DNA from: Saprospiraceae bacterium
GTDB lineage: Bacteria; Bacteroidota; Bacteroidia; Chitinophagales; Saprospiraceae
Assembly: GCA_028285085.1 (NCBI GenBank)
Contig: JANQQI010000075.1
Coordinates: forward strand, 1-64,000
Length of the DNA: 64,000 nucleotides
Reading direction: 5' to 3'
Program-made: the position numbers and the translations under genes
Shown here: positions 10,300-19,309 of the stretch, in pieces
How the letters are laid out: every line of letters starts with the position of its first letter
Position numbering within the stretch: the first letter of the stretch is position 1
The notes under the pieces: model-generated
Databases searched by the model: none
The model's input: the letters and a program-made list of their open reading frames with translations, nothing else
Told to the model about the DNA's origin: nothing

Positions 10300-10510
10300 A
10301 TTTTAGTTCACTTATTTTATAATAATAAAATTGAAGGTGATTTATTTAAAACAATAAATCACTTTCAATCAAATAAGAATTCATCAAAAACCACTACTTC
10401 ATTTTGTTAATCATTTTCTTCAATCATCGACAACAACAAATTAATTAACTTATTTTCCCCATTCAAAGACTGCATTTTTTATTTACTAAAAACTCCAAAT
10501 ATCTCTTCCA
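10300..10510. other. AT-rich intergenic region after beta-lactamase-fold gene
   Basis: A very AT-rich spacer shares the low GC of the preceding gene. It contains one long hairpin (listed separately) and no convincing ORF, so it may belong to the same acquired segment. Confidence 0.5.
10331..10368 (+). terminator. Hairpin after beta-lactamase-fold gene, possible terminator
   Basis: A 16-bp stem at 10331-10346 pairs with 10353-10368, with one G-T pair and a 6-nt loop. It is not followed by a clean T tract, so termination is plausible but not certain. Confidence 0.45.
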
Positions 10511-10540
10511 CAAAAAAAGCCGCGCCCAAAGGACGCGACT
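10511..10540 (-). terminator. Rho-independent terminator of tail-fibre-like T9SS gene
   Basis: Read on the minus strand, a 10-bp GC-rich stem (10540-10531 with 10527-10518) and a 3-nt loop are followed by seven T. It lies 50 bases downstream of the stop codon at 10590. Confidence 0.85.
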
Positions 10541-10589
10541 CTATTCGCAAAGGCGAAATGTAGGTTGAAAATGTTGAAATTACTTGTTC

Positions 10590-11879
10590 TTATTTCATGA
10601 TTAACATCTTTTTGGTGTTGACCAATTGACCGTCTACCACCAAGCTGTAAGTATAAACACCCGCTTCCAGCTCACCTCGGGTGAGGACCAACTGACCACG
10701 CTCCCGCTCGTCGATATCAATTGCCATGATTTGACGGCCGTTGAGGTCAGAGACCACCAGCATCGCCGTGTAAGCATCTGCGGGAATAAAATATTCAATG
10801 CTGGTCTCGCCTGAGGTTGGATTTGGAGTATTCTGGAAAAGGACCGGATGTGATTGTGCTTTGGTCGCCGCTTGTTCACCCAGATAGTTTTCAATCAGCG
10901 CTTCAAGTGCTGCCACTTTGGCTTCAAGTACATCAACCTGCTCCTGCATTTCTTTTCCACCACCGCCAGGAAAAGTCAAGCCATTACAAACACTAGTGAC
11001 AACAACTTTATTATCACTATCGAGTGCTAAATAACAACCTACACCATTTGGTAATCCATCAAACTGTACGCCGCCCGTGGTATGTAATTGTTCTAAAGGT
11101 GTATCCGTACCAATCCCGACGTTACCCGCTGAAGTAATACGCATAGACTCGCGCATCGTGCCATTAGTTGGTTGACCTCCTCCATCAAATTCATTCTGAA
11201 AAACTATATCAGCGGAGTCTCGGCCTGTCACTACCCCACTGATAGTCACTTTAGCCTGAAAGTCAGTCATAGTTGTTCCATCAGTATCCAGAAGATTGGC
11301 AACTCCTGCTAAGGTAATACAGGCTCCTTCTCCGACAGCTGCATTATTGCCAACGTTCCGATTATAGATTAAGAGTCCATCTAGCGCATCTGTACCCGCT
11401 CGATAACTTGCGGTATTAACAAATCGTACGTCCATCTGTTTGATGGGGTTATTGGTCACAGCCCCCGTAGAACTTAATGAAAAGAGACCGCCACTCGTGA
11501 TAGTCAAACGTGGCGTATCATTCGTTCTGATGCGGAAATCATCGTTGCCCAAAGTTCCAATAAACTCATTTCCGGTAGTATTGTTACCATCTAATCTCCA
11601 AAAGTCACCCGAAGTCCAACGTACATTTCCATTGACATCTGTCCCTAAGAGACGAGGCACATTGTCATCTTGCGCTAAATTTTGGAATCGTAGGGTCCCA
11701 ATCGTATGTAAAGTCGCCGAGGGGGTCGACGTACCGATCCCTACGGAAATCGGACTGACGCCATTCGTACTATTTTCGGCGTAAAGAATATCTGGAGAAT
11801 TACCATTCCATTCTTGTCCTAGTAAAAGGGAGAAACTACCTAAAAGGAAGATTACTGTAAGGGGAAATAGCTTTTTCAT
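10590..11879 (-). CDS. Secreted tail-fibre-like repeat protein with T9SS sorting domain
   Basis: A 429-aa protein with a signal peptide (residues 1-21, ending LLLGQ). Two segments, near residues 47-70 and 245-275, carry the wording GIGTSTPSATLHT and GIGTDTPLEQLHTTGG. This pattern is common in bacterial proteins related to phage tail fibres and to S74-type autocleaved proteins. A short coiled coil (about residues 308-330) precedes the C-terminal T9SS type A domain, which has the FQNTPNPTSGET start, SDLNGRQI and GVYTYSLVVDGQ. No intramolecular chaperone domain is seen at the end, so it is not a canonical S74 protein. The probable location is the outer surface. Its function is unknown. Confidence 0.82.
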   Translation of the reverse strand: MKKLFPLTVIFLLGSFSLLLGQEWNGNSPDILYAENSTNGVSPISVGIGTSTPSATLHTIGTLRFQNLAQDDNVPRLLGTDVNGNVRWTSGDFWRLDGNNTTGNEFIGTLGNDDFRIRTNDTPRLTITSGGLFSLSSTGAVTNNPIKQMDVRFVNTASYRAGTDALDGLLIYNRNVGNNAAVGEGACITLAGVANLLDTDGTTMTDFQAKVTISGVVTGRDSADIVFQNEFDGGGQPTNGTMRESMRITSAGNVGIGTDTPLEQLHTTGGVQFDGLPNGVGCYLALDSDNKVVVTSVCNGLTFPGGGGKEMQEQVDVLEAKVAALEALIENYLGEQAATKAQSHPVLFQNTPNPTSGETSIEYFIPADAYTAMLVVSDLNGRQIMAIDIDERERGQLVLTRGELEAGVYTYSLVVDGQLVNTKKMLIMK

Positions 11880-12234
11880 TGTCTTAAGTTTTAGAATTAA
11901 AAAAGAGATTTAGGACATCCTCCGTGGATAGGCTCGACAGCGATCAATGCCAATTTGCGCCCATGCGCCTGCGCTCGACAATGATTGCCGAATACGAATT
12001 GGAGTAATGGCTTCTGATATCCCGTCGAAGCAACGCGCCGCCAGCGACGCTACTCGATCAGCGAAGAACTAATGGTAGAGGAGGTAGATAGAGAAAGTAC
12101 TCCGGAGTTTATTATAGGTTGGTATATGAGAATTACTTTTTCATAGTTCTAGCTTTAGTGCTTACCATCTCAATATAGACCGTACCTACACAAAATGCTA
12201 GTCCAATAGAATAGAAAAATTCGAACGTGTTAAT
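11880..12234. other. Intergenic region upstream of tail-fibre-like gene
   Basis: This 355-base spacer lies between two minus-strand genes. It has a GC-richer central part (about 11930-12070) and AT-rich ends. I found no TAnnTTTG match in a useful position and no ORF with recognisable content. It presumably holds the leader of the downstream gene. Confidence 0.4.
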
Positions 12235-13014
12235 TTAGCCTTTAAGCGTGTCGGACTCTTGCTCCCATACTAATTTGTAATTCTCCAGAAAAGCTTTTTT
12301 GCGACGGGCGGCAATATTCAGTTGATGGCCGTCTTCCATATGCGCCATTCCTGTACGACCATCGTCAATCCGCACGACCTTCAGGCAATTGACGATGTGC
12401 GACTTGTGAATGCGGAAAAATTGAGGTTTAGGCAACAGTTCTTCGTAGTGAGATAGGGACTGAGAGGCCGTCTCTCGCTGACCATCTTCAAACCAAAAGC
12501 TAACAAAATTACCTTCGGCTTCTACCCGGGTGATGGTATTGATATCCACTAAAGCGTAACCTTGATAGGTAGGCAACATAAGCTTGCGGATGGAGGATTC
12601 GCGCTGAGTCATCTGGTAGTGCAGAAACCGAAAGTTCTCTCGTTGTTCGTAGACCAACTCACGAGCGCGGATGATGGCCGTTTGTAATTCACTGAGATTA
12701 AGTGGTTTGAGTAAAAAATCCAGCGCCGCGTAGCGAATCGCTTTGATGGCATACTGATCGTAGCCAGTGACGAAAATAACCTTGAAGTTGACCTCAGCAT
12801 CAGTAAAAGCGTCCAGAATTTTAAAGCCGTCACCACCAGGCATTTCAATATCCAGAAATACCAACTCGGGCTGTAAATCACGGATCACGTCAATCCCTGA
12901 TTCTACATCCAATCCCTCCCCTACTACTTCGACATCCTTGCAGTAGTTTTGCAGCATATTTTGTAGAAGCTCTCGGCTATTGGGTTCGTCGTCAATGATC
13001 ACTGCTTTTACCAT
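12235..13014 (-). CDS. LytTR-family response regulator
   Basis: A 259-aa protein with an N-terminal receiver domain (acidic pair D8-D9, phospho-acceptor Asp55 in VFLDIEMPG, Lys near residue 103 in LLKPL). The C-terminal LytTR DNA-binding domain covers about residues 145-250 (YQGYALVDINTITRVEA, FFRIHKSHIVNCLKV). It follows the histidine kinase gene by two bases, so the pair is co-transcribed and probably forms one phosphorelay. LytTR regulators bind direct repeats upstream of target promoters. The targets here are unknown. The adjacent downstream T9SS gene is one candidate, by position only. Confidence 0.95.
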   Translation of the reverse strand: MVKAVIIDDEPNSRELLQNMLQNYCKDVEVVGEGLDVESGIDVIRDLQPELVFLDIEMPGGDGFKILDAFTDAEVNFKVIFVTGYDQYAIKAIRYAALDFLLKPLNLSELQTAIIRARELVYEQRENFRFLHYQMTQRESSIRKLMLPTYQGYALVDINTITRVEAEGNFVSFWFEDGQRETASQSLSHYEELLPKPQFFRIHKSHIVNCLKVVRIDDGRTGMAHMEDGHQLNIAARRKKAFLENYKLVWEQESDTLKG

Positions 13015-13016
13015 AA

Positions 13017-16004
13017 TTAAACACTTTTTTTCACGAGAATTAGTTCTGCGATTGTTCCTTGCTCGGGTGGGGAAAGAATTTGTCGATTGTATATTTTGAA
13101 ACTAAACGGCCGCGTTGCATCGCCGCTCTGATCATTCAACAATTCAATACGATCTTTTATTATTTTCAATCCTAGAGATTGATATTCTTCTACTGATTTG
13201 TTTTCAGTAGGCTTGGTCAATAAATCAATTCCAGCGCCATTATCAATGACTTTAATTCGTATACACTCATTTCCGTGCGTCATGATCTTAACCAACAAAG
13301 TACCGGGGGCTTTAACTCGCTTAAATCCATGCTTGATTGCGTTTTCCAATAATGGCTGCAATAGCAAAGAAGGGATACAAATTAACTCGGGAGTGATGCT
13401 ATCTTCGAGATCGAAGCTAAAGTTAAACTTATCCGGGAATCTCATCTGCTCTAATTCCAGATAAGCGGTCAAAAAAGCCATTTCCTGCTGCAAGGTAATA
13501 TATTCCAGCTTACTTAGCTGCAGGCTATCACGCATTAAGCGTGAAAACTTGGACAAGAAGTGGTTGGCTTGAATAACGTCTTTTTTAAAGATATAATTTT
13601 GAATCGAATTTAGGGCATTGAACACAAAATGCGGATTCATTTGCTTGCGTAAGGCCATCAATTCGGCATTTTTGGTCCGCAAACTAGCTTCTTTGATCGC
13701 CATCTTCTGCTCCTCCCGTCGCAGCAGATTGCGGCTCCGAATGCTGAACAGCGCATAGATCGCCGCCAGCAGGGTCAATAAAGCCAAGCTACGAAACCAA
13801 AGCGTCTTCATAAAGTGTAGTTCGATTGAAAACGGAAAAGTAACTGCTTCGGCCCAATCATTATTTTTATTCCGGGCCGTGACAATGAAAGTATAGCGCC
13901 CCGCATCGAGATTAGTGAATTGCACACTGCGGTTATTCGTGTACTCCCAGAGGGTGTCTTGCTGGCCTTCCTCTACTAAGCTGTAGCGATAAAAGGGAAC
14001 TTGGGTAGGTTTACGAAAGGCGATGCCGAGATAGCGAAATAGTAAATCATTCTGATTATAGGGCAAACTTTGGTTGCCTATTAATTGAGCATATGTATTG
14101 GATACCCGTGCCATTTGAAGTTCAACGACCGGTGGGACCCGACAAGGTGTCAAATCATCGGGGTAAAAGCTGAATAAGCCCTGATTGGTGGCTAGCCAAA
14201 CACGTTCGGACCAATAATTAATGGCATTGATAAAATTGGAAGGTAGCCCATCGGCAATCTGGATATTATCGATATTTTCTACTGTAGGTACGGTATTATT
14301 TTTAAAAAGAAGACGATTGAGTCCCCGGTTTGTCCCAACCCAAACTACGGAATCGTTTTGCGGATAAACAGTATTGATTAAATCACTATTCAAACCATCC
14401 GCTTCGGTTACCGCAGTATATTGATCCCCGTTTTTGATCACCAGTCCATTCCCCATGGTGGCAATTAACATATACTCATTTTGCCAACGTCGGATTTCAT
14501 TAATTCGGGTATCGAGTGCCTCGTGCTTAATTTTTTCTGTACGCCCATTTTTATAATCACGGACCAAATACAAGCCAGACAACATACCTAACCACAGCTG
14601 TCCTTGTCGATCCTCAAACACCGAATACACTTGATCGATCAAATCAATCGTATAGGCATTATTTAAAGAACTGAAATCACCTTTTGCATTTGGGATAATT
14701 ATTTTACAACTATCTCTTCCAATAAATAAATGACCATCTTCTAATTCCTTGACGACTCGAAACGAAGTTCGGTCAAACAATTGCGTATCATTGATCCCCA
14801 CCTTATCCTGCTGATCTTCCAATCGATAACAATAAGAAGAAAAAGCACGCTCTCCATTTGAATTAATGTGTGTCACTGTAGAGGTTAAGCTCGCCGGTAA
14901 AGTGGTCACCTGCATATTTTGATCTGCGTACCCCAAATACCCCTTCTCTCCTCCGAAAAGCAGAAAGTTAGGTAAGTGCGCCAGTGATAAAAGTCTTTTA
15001 GTCGTAATCGTCCCAGACTCGGCTTGAGGACTACGTATCAGAAAATCTGGCACTAGCTTAATCCCATTGTTAACCGTTGCTACCCAGTAATTTCCTTCGC
15101 GATCCTGCGTTACATTACTGATTTTAGTGCCCGAAAAGAAACGCGCCTTTACCCGGCTAAGATTGTTGCGATCTAATAACCAAAGACCGTCATTTGTACA
15201 CATCCAGATCTCGCCGCGATGATCTCGGTACAACGCATTCCCCCATTCCGGGATGCTGATGATTTCATCATCTTCGCCCGCCTTAATGGAATAAATCAGG
15301 CTCGTATCCGGTTTGACTTCGTCCACCTTTTTTTTTGCAAACATGGGAAGCAAACAAATGAGTTGATGATTCGGATGTAGAGAGGTCTGAATATCAGCGA
15401 GATATGCCTTAGCCGGAAAATAGTACCTCAATTGGCCCTCAACTTTGTATTGCTCAAAAACACCTGTCTTACGCTGGGTAGGCAAGTCAGAAAATTGCCT
15501 GGCAAACAACTGATGCGTTTGCAAGTCATATTGAAAATAGGTTCGATTACGATCATCGTGACGATTCCAAGAATAAAAGAGTGTGAGTTGCTCCGTGCCT
15601 GAGAAGATAATATCCGCAATCCATTTGCCCTTGTTCTGCTGACGCAAGCTATCCGGTAAAGCCAGCACATGAAATTGGCCGTCGGCAAAATAGCTAAGGG
15701 AGCCATCATAGCCTGTAAACCACAGCCGCCCAAAAGCATCGGGAATAATTCTGAAATTGGTATTAAAGGCTAGTCCATTTTGAGTCGTGAATACCTCAAA
15801 TTCGTATCCATTGTAAGTACAAACGCCACGGTCAGTGGTCAACCACACCAAGCCGGTACTATCCACATGAATATCGTAGACTTCGTCGCTGGGCAGACCA
15901 TCGTTGGTATTGAAAATAAGATGATAGGGATCCTGAGCACTGAGGGTCCAAATACTCAGGCAAAAAATGACAACGATACTGTTAATGGTTTTGGCGATCC
16001 CCAT
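13017..16004 (-). CDS. Beta-propeller sensor histidine kinase (LytS/YehU type)
   Basis: A 995-aa membrane sensor. A signal peptide (ending TLSAQ) leads into a periplasmic Reg_prop two-bladed propeller region with repeated GLPS..., GxLWF and VWVGTNRGLNRL motifs (about residues 25-640). A Y_Y_Y domain follows (about 650-730), then one transmembrane helix near residue 735-757. The cytoplasmic kinase has the His_kinase signature LRKQMNPHFVFNALNSIQNY, with the phospho-accepting His near residue 790, and ATPase motifs LLENAIKHGF and DNGAGI. It sits in the same operon as the LytTR response regulator. In Bacteroidota, propeller sensors often detect polysaccharide fragments. No polysaccharide utilisation locus is visible here, so the ligand is unknown. 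Confidence 0.93.
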   Translation of the reverse strand: MGIAKTINSIVVIFCLSIWTLSAQDPYHLIFNTNDGLPSDEVYDIHVDSTGLVWLTTDRGVCTYNGYEFEVFTTQNGLAFNTNFRIIPDAFGRLWFTGYDGSLSYFADGQFHVLALPDSLRQQNKGKWIADIIFSGTEQLTLFYSWNRHDDRNRTYFQYDLQTHQLFARQFSDLPTQRKTGVFEQYKVEGQLRYYFPAKAYLADIQTSLHPNHQLICLLPMFAKKKVDEVKPDTSLIYSIKAGEDDEIISIPEWGNALYRDHRGEIWMCTNDGLWLLDRNNLSRVKARFFSGTKISNVTQDREGNYWVATVNNGIKLVPDFLIRSPQAESGTITTKRLLSLAHLPNFLLFGGEKGYLGYADQNMQVTTLPASLTSTVTHINSNGERAFSSYCYRLEDQQDKVGINDTQLFDRTSFRVVKELEDGHLFIGRDSCKIIIPNAKGDFSSLNNAYTIDLIDQVYSVFEDRQGQLWLGMLSGLYLVRDYKNGRTEKIKHEALDTRINEIRRWQNEYMLIATMGNGLVIKNGDQYTAVTEADGLNSDLINTVYPQNDSVVWVGTNRGLNRLLFKNNTVPTVENIDNIQIADGLPSNFINAINYWSERVWLATNQGLFSFYPDDLTPCRVPPVVELQMARVSNTYAQLIGNQSLPYNQNDLLFRYLGIAFRKPTQVPFYRYSLVEEGQQDTLWEYTNNRSVQFTNLDAGRYTFIVTARNKNNDWAEAVTFPFSIELHFMKTLWFRSLALLTLLAAIYALFSIRSRNLLRREEQKMAIKEASLRTKNAELMALRKQMNPHFVFNALNSIQNYIFKKDVIQANHFLSKFSRLMRDSLQLSKLEYITLQQEMAFLTAYLELEQMRFPDKFNFSFDLEDSITPELICIPSLLLQPLLENAIKHGFKRVKAPGTLLVKIMTHGNECIRIKVIDNGAGIDLLTKPTENKSVEEYQSLGLKIIKDRIELLNDQSGDATRPFSFKIYNRQILSPPEQGTIAELILVKKSV

Positions 16005-16041
16005 TGCTGGCGATAAGATATGATATTTTTAGGATATATGG

Positions 16042-16896
16042 CTATCGTTGACGCTTCCAGCGGCGGTGGGTCCAGAGCCAATTTTCGGGGGCTTCCCGGA
16101 TTTGTTGTTCGAGGAGCCGGGTATGGGCTTCGGTGATGGCGCCCGGCGGACTTTGAGTAGGTTCCGCTTCGATGAGCTTAAAGTGTACCTCGTAGTAGCC
16201 GCGCCGCAATTTGCGAATCGCACCAAAAATCACCGGACGATCATAGGTCCGGGCTAGCCATTCGGCGCCTTTGGCCACGGCCGTGTCCCGCCCCATAAAT
16301 TCCATCCAGTGGATATTGCGGCCCGAAGGCGATTGATCGGCAGCAAAAATAGTGGTGGTCAGTTCGTCCTTTCGCTGTCGTAGCAGATGGCGGATTTGGC
16401 GGGTGGAGGCCAACTCCATGCCGAAACGCCCACGAGAGCTGCGCATTTTTTGATCCAAAAAGGTGGCCGACAAGGGTTGATAAATACCGATGGCGTGATG
16501 CGGGATTTGCCGTTCGATCGTGATGCCGAGCATCTCCCAGTTATTATAATGTCCACCGACTAAGACGATGCTTTTGCCCGCGGCGGCGAATTGATCAAAA
16601 ATTTCGGGATTATGATAGACGCAGCGGCGCTTGGCCTCTGCCTCCGGGATACTGAACATGCGAATCGATTCAACAATCAAATCGCTCAGATGTCGATAGC
16701 TGGCTTTGGCTGTTTTTTCAAGCAAGCGCTCATCCCACTCGGGAAAGGACTTTTGCAAATTCGTTTTCACCAATTGACGACGATAACCAATCACATAGTA
16801 CAGCAAGGTGTACAATACGTTCGACAGACCGTACAACAACGGTAAGGGTAAAAATGAAATGGGTTTTAAAAGAAGATAATACAGTACTTGCCCCAT
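16042..16896 (-). CDS. Lysophospholipid/lipid A acyltransferase family protein (LpxL/HtrB-like)
   Basis: A 284-aa protein with an N-terminal membrane helix and the HX4E catalytic motif of the LpxL/HtrB family as H116-YNNW-E121 in GGHYNNWEML. It also has the expected downstream FAADQSP and GAEWLARTY regions. LpxL-type enzymes transfer a secondary acyl chain to lipid A at the inner membrane. Length fits the family (about 290-310 aa). It lies 37 bases upstream of the histidine kinase on the same strand and 72 bases downstream of the Na/Pi transporter gene, so a four-gene operon is possible. The specific acceptor is inferred, not shown. Confidence 0.88.
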   Translation of the reverse strand: MGQVLYYLLLKPISFLPLPLLYGLSNVLYTLLYYVIGYRRQLVKTNLQKSFPEWDERLLEKTAKASYRHLSDLIVESIRMFSIPEAEAKRRCVYHNPEIFDQFAAAGKSIVLVGGHYNNWEMLGITIERQIPHHAIGIYQPLSATFLDQKMRSSRGRFGMELASTRQIRHLLRQRKDELTTTIFAADQSPSGRNIHWMEFMGRDTAVAKGAEWLARTYDRPVIFGAIRKLRRGYYEVHFKLIEAEPTQSPPGAITEAHTRLLEQQIREAPENWLWTHRRWKRQR

Positions 16897-16968
16897 GGAT
16901 GGTCAACAGAATGATCAGCGATGCCCAAAAGTACGAGAAAAGATTTATACCCAAAAAAGAGCCCTGTG

Positions 16969-17916
16969 CTAAGAAGAATTCTTTCTATCTGGCACCACCA
17001 GATTAAGGATTTTTTCCATCGGCCGTACAAAGGGCAAGAAGCATATGACCCCAAGGACATTAAAAAGCATATGTGCGTTGGCAATTTGATTTCCAATGCC
17101 CTGATCGACCGAAAGATACTGTACCCAGTCTACAAAAGGTTGAAACAAAAGCAGCCCCAATATAATCGTGATCAGATTAAAAATCAGGTGGAATAGGCCT
17201 GCTTTGAACGCCTGACGATTACTTTTAATGGTCGCGAGTAAGGTGTCGGAACAAGTACCCAGTTCGGCCCCCAGCATCACTGCGATGCCACCGGCCACCG
17301 TTATGATTTGTTGTTTTCCGAGTACGATGGCCATACCAACCGTGCCGCTTGATGATTGAATAATCAAAGTAATAAAACCACCAATCAACGCACCTTGCAA
17401 CGGACTGTTATCAATTTTTCTAATCCATTCCATAAATACCTCACTATCTCGCAAAGGCACTACCGATTGCTCAATAATAAACAACCCAAAAAAGAGCATC
17501 CCGAGATAGAGCAACACATGACCGACTCGTTTTAGCCGTTCCTGACGAACGAAAATCTCGAAAATCAATCCTATGGCCAGTGGAATCACAGAATATTTTC
17601 CAACATCCAAGGCAATGATTTGGCTAGAGAAGGTGGTACCGATGTTAGCCCCCATAATCAGCCCAATGGCTTGCCGGAAAGTCAGGGTGTGCGCGTTAAT
17701 AAATACGATGACCAGAATAATCACCGCCGAGGAAGAATCAAGAATAATCGTTACGAGGGTTCCGATAATGATGGAGGAAAAAATGTTGGTAGTGTAGCGG
17801 GCAATAATCCCCTTCGTTCTTTCCGAAAAGATGCTTTTCAGCACTTCGGATAATTGCGAAATAGCGTAGAGGAACAATACTAAGCCTCCAATAAACAGCG
17901 GCAAAATGTCTTTCAT
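16969..17916 (-). CDS. Na/Pi cotransporter family protein
   Basis: A 315-aa integral membrane protein with about eight hydrophobic segments and the inverted pair of SSS motifs typical of Na/phosphate cotransporters of the NptA/PNaS type. One repeat is ILDSSSAVIILVIVF near residue 60 and the other IQSSSGTVGMAIVLG near residue 190. Bacterial members lacking a C-terminal PhoU domain, as here, are common. It presumably imports or exports phosphate with sodium at the inner membrane. It is the first gene of the minus-strand series ending at the LytTR regulator. Confidence 0.88.
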   Translation of the reverse strand: MKDILPLFIGGLVLFLYAISQLSEVLKSIFSERTKGIIARYTTNIFSSIIIGTLVTIILDSSSAVIILVIVFINAHTLTFRQAIGLIMGANIGTTFSSQIIALDVGKYSVIPLAIGLIFEIFVRQERLKRVGHVLLYLGMLFFGLFIIEQSVVPLRDSEVFMEWIRKIDNSPLQGALIGGFITLIIQSSSGTVGMAIVLGKQQIITVAGGIAVMLGAELGTCSDTLLATIKSNRQAFKAGLFHLIFNLITIILGLLLFQPFVDWVQYLSVDQGIGNQIANAHMLFNVLGVICFLPFVRPMEKILNLVVPDRKNSS

Positions 17917-18248
17917 TGGTCTTCAATTACAAGTGTCAAAATGGTACAGTGCGTTGGCCAACTCGGCCAGGCAACATTTGAATCAATCGATAGAAGGCCA
18001 TACCTGACCTGATCAATCCTGTTGACCCTCATAGGTCAATTCAAATTTGACATCTTGTAAGTAACGCCGATGCGTTTTGGTGGATAGGAAGGTGTAAAAG
18101 AGGGATAAGGAATTCGTTATGATAGCTTTGCTACTAGGTAGCTCAATTGCTAATACAACTTACAACCTCAGGATATCAAAGATATAGAAAAAGGCTTGGA
18201 CTCCCGGTAAAAAAACAAATTATCGATACAAAAGGTATCTACTTGTAA
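17917..18248. other. Intergenic region between two minus-strand genes
   Basis: This 332-base spacer lies upstream of the Na/Pi transporter gene and downstream of the membrane LytTR gene. One promoter-like element (18177-18184, minus) is the only feature I can support. Confidence 0.4.
18177..18184 (-). promoter_or_regulatory. Putative -7 element for Na/Pi transporter operon
   Basis: CAAAGATA on the plus strand reads TATCTTTG on the minus strand, matching TAnnTTTG. It is 260 bases before the transporter start, implying a long leader, so the assignment is tentative. Confidence 0.3.
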
Positions 18249-19079
18249 CTAGCCGACTGGAGCAGGTAAGAGTTGCTTAATCGCATCCGCATATTGTCTC
18301 GATACCGGGATTTCTTCATCGTAACCTTTAAGTCCGATGGCCATACTTCGACTCGTCATTTTTTGAATATTAAAATGATTGACATTAATGAGATACTGTC
18401 GATGGCAACGATGAATCGGGGAAATCAAATTGACGAGTTGGGCTTCAATATTTTTTAAGCTAGACCGGAATAATACCTTCTTCCGTTCTTTACCCGTCAG
18501 ATAGTGAATGTCCACATAATTATCATCACTCCTAATAAATAAAATATCCTTTGGATTGATGCGGAGCGTTTTACCATTATTGGCGGTAAGCAAATATTCT
18601 TCACTTATGGAGATCAGCGAAACCGTTTTACCACTCACGTATTGGTACAAGCCAAGCAAACAAAAAGATACCGTTAAGACCAGAATTGCAGTTCTTCCAC
18701 TGACGGAGAAATACTCCACGAGGGTAAAGTCACGGTAACCTGCCAAGAAGCTTTTATAGAGAAATAGCATAGCGCCAACGAAAAGAATTACGAAGCTATA
18801 CCACACCATTGCTTTCCCCACAGTCCAACGATTAAACAATCGAGGTAAGACACTTGGGATGAGCCATTCGATCAGAAGATAAGCCAGAATAAAAACCACC
18901 CCCATACTGAGAATGACCAAATCGTAGTACCATTGCTCGTGGTTATTCTGAATGCCGAAGGGTTTAAAAAGAATAATAAACAGGCTACAGCTCATGCCTA
19001 TCAGAGATACCCAAAGCAGATTTCTTTTATTCCTTTTGGGTCGTGGGAAAGGGGTATACAAAAGGCTTAAGTGATTCAT
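18249..19079 (-). CDS. Membrane-bound LytTR transcriptional regulator
   Basis: A 276-aa protein with four predicted transmembrane helices in its first 155 residues (for example WVSLIGMSCSLFIILF, MGVVFILAYLLIEWL, WYSFVILFVGAMLFLY). A C-terminal LytTR DNA-binding domain follows (about residues 170-270, with FIRSDDNYVDIHYL, HRCHRQYLINVNHF, PVSRQYA). It lacks a receiver domain, so it is a one-component regulator whose DNA-binding domain is tethered to the inner membrane. Such proteins are frequent in Bacteroidota. It is transcribed divergently from the propeller-AraC regulator, with 230 bases between the start codons. Confidence 0.9.
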   Translation of the reverse strand: MNHLSLLYTPFPRPKRNKRNLLWVSLIGMSCSLFIILFKPFGIQNNHEQWYYDLVILSMGVVFILAYLLIEWLIPSVLPRLFNRWTVGKAMVWYSFVILFVGAMLFLYKSFLAGYRDFTLVEYFSVSGRTAILVLTVSFCLLGLYQYVSGKTVSLISISEEYLLTANNGKTLRINPKDILFIRSDDNYVDIHYLTGKERKKVLFRSSLKNIEAQLVNLISPIHRCHRQYLINVNHFNIQKMTSRSMAIGLKGYDEEIPVSRQYADAIKQLLPAPVG

Positions 19080-19309
19080 AAGACTGTGATAGTATTGTGG
19101 CTATAAAATAATATGAGTAGTAAACAACACTTTCGGAATTGGGTTCACAGAACACAACAATTGATGACCTAGAAGCCCATCTGGCTTTCCAGGTCTTTCA
19201 TGCTTGCGAAGTCCACATCATTGACTTGACAGTATCCTGACCTACACCAATCGCAACCTGTACCAGTAATTTCCGTATAATTTTCAAAACCATCATCCAA
19301 CTTCTAACC

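Noticed and set aside
11930-12070. GC-rich patch that could be a structured regulatory RNA
   Set aside because: I could pair only short, weak stems and found no match to a known riboswitch or T-box pattern.
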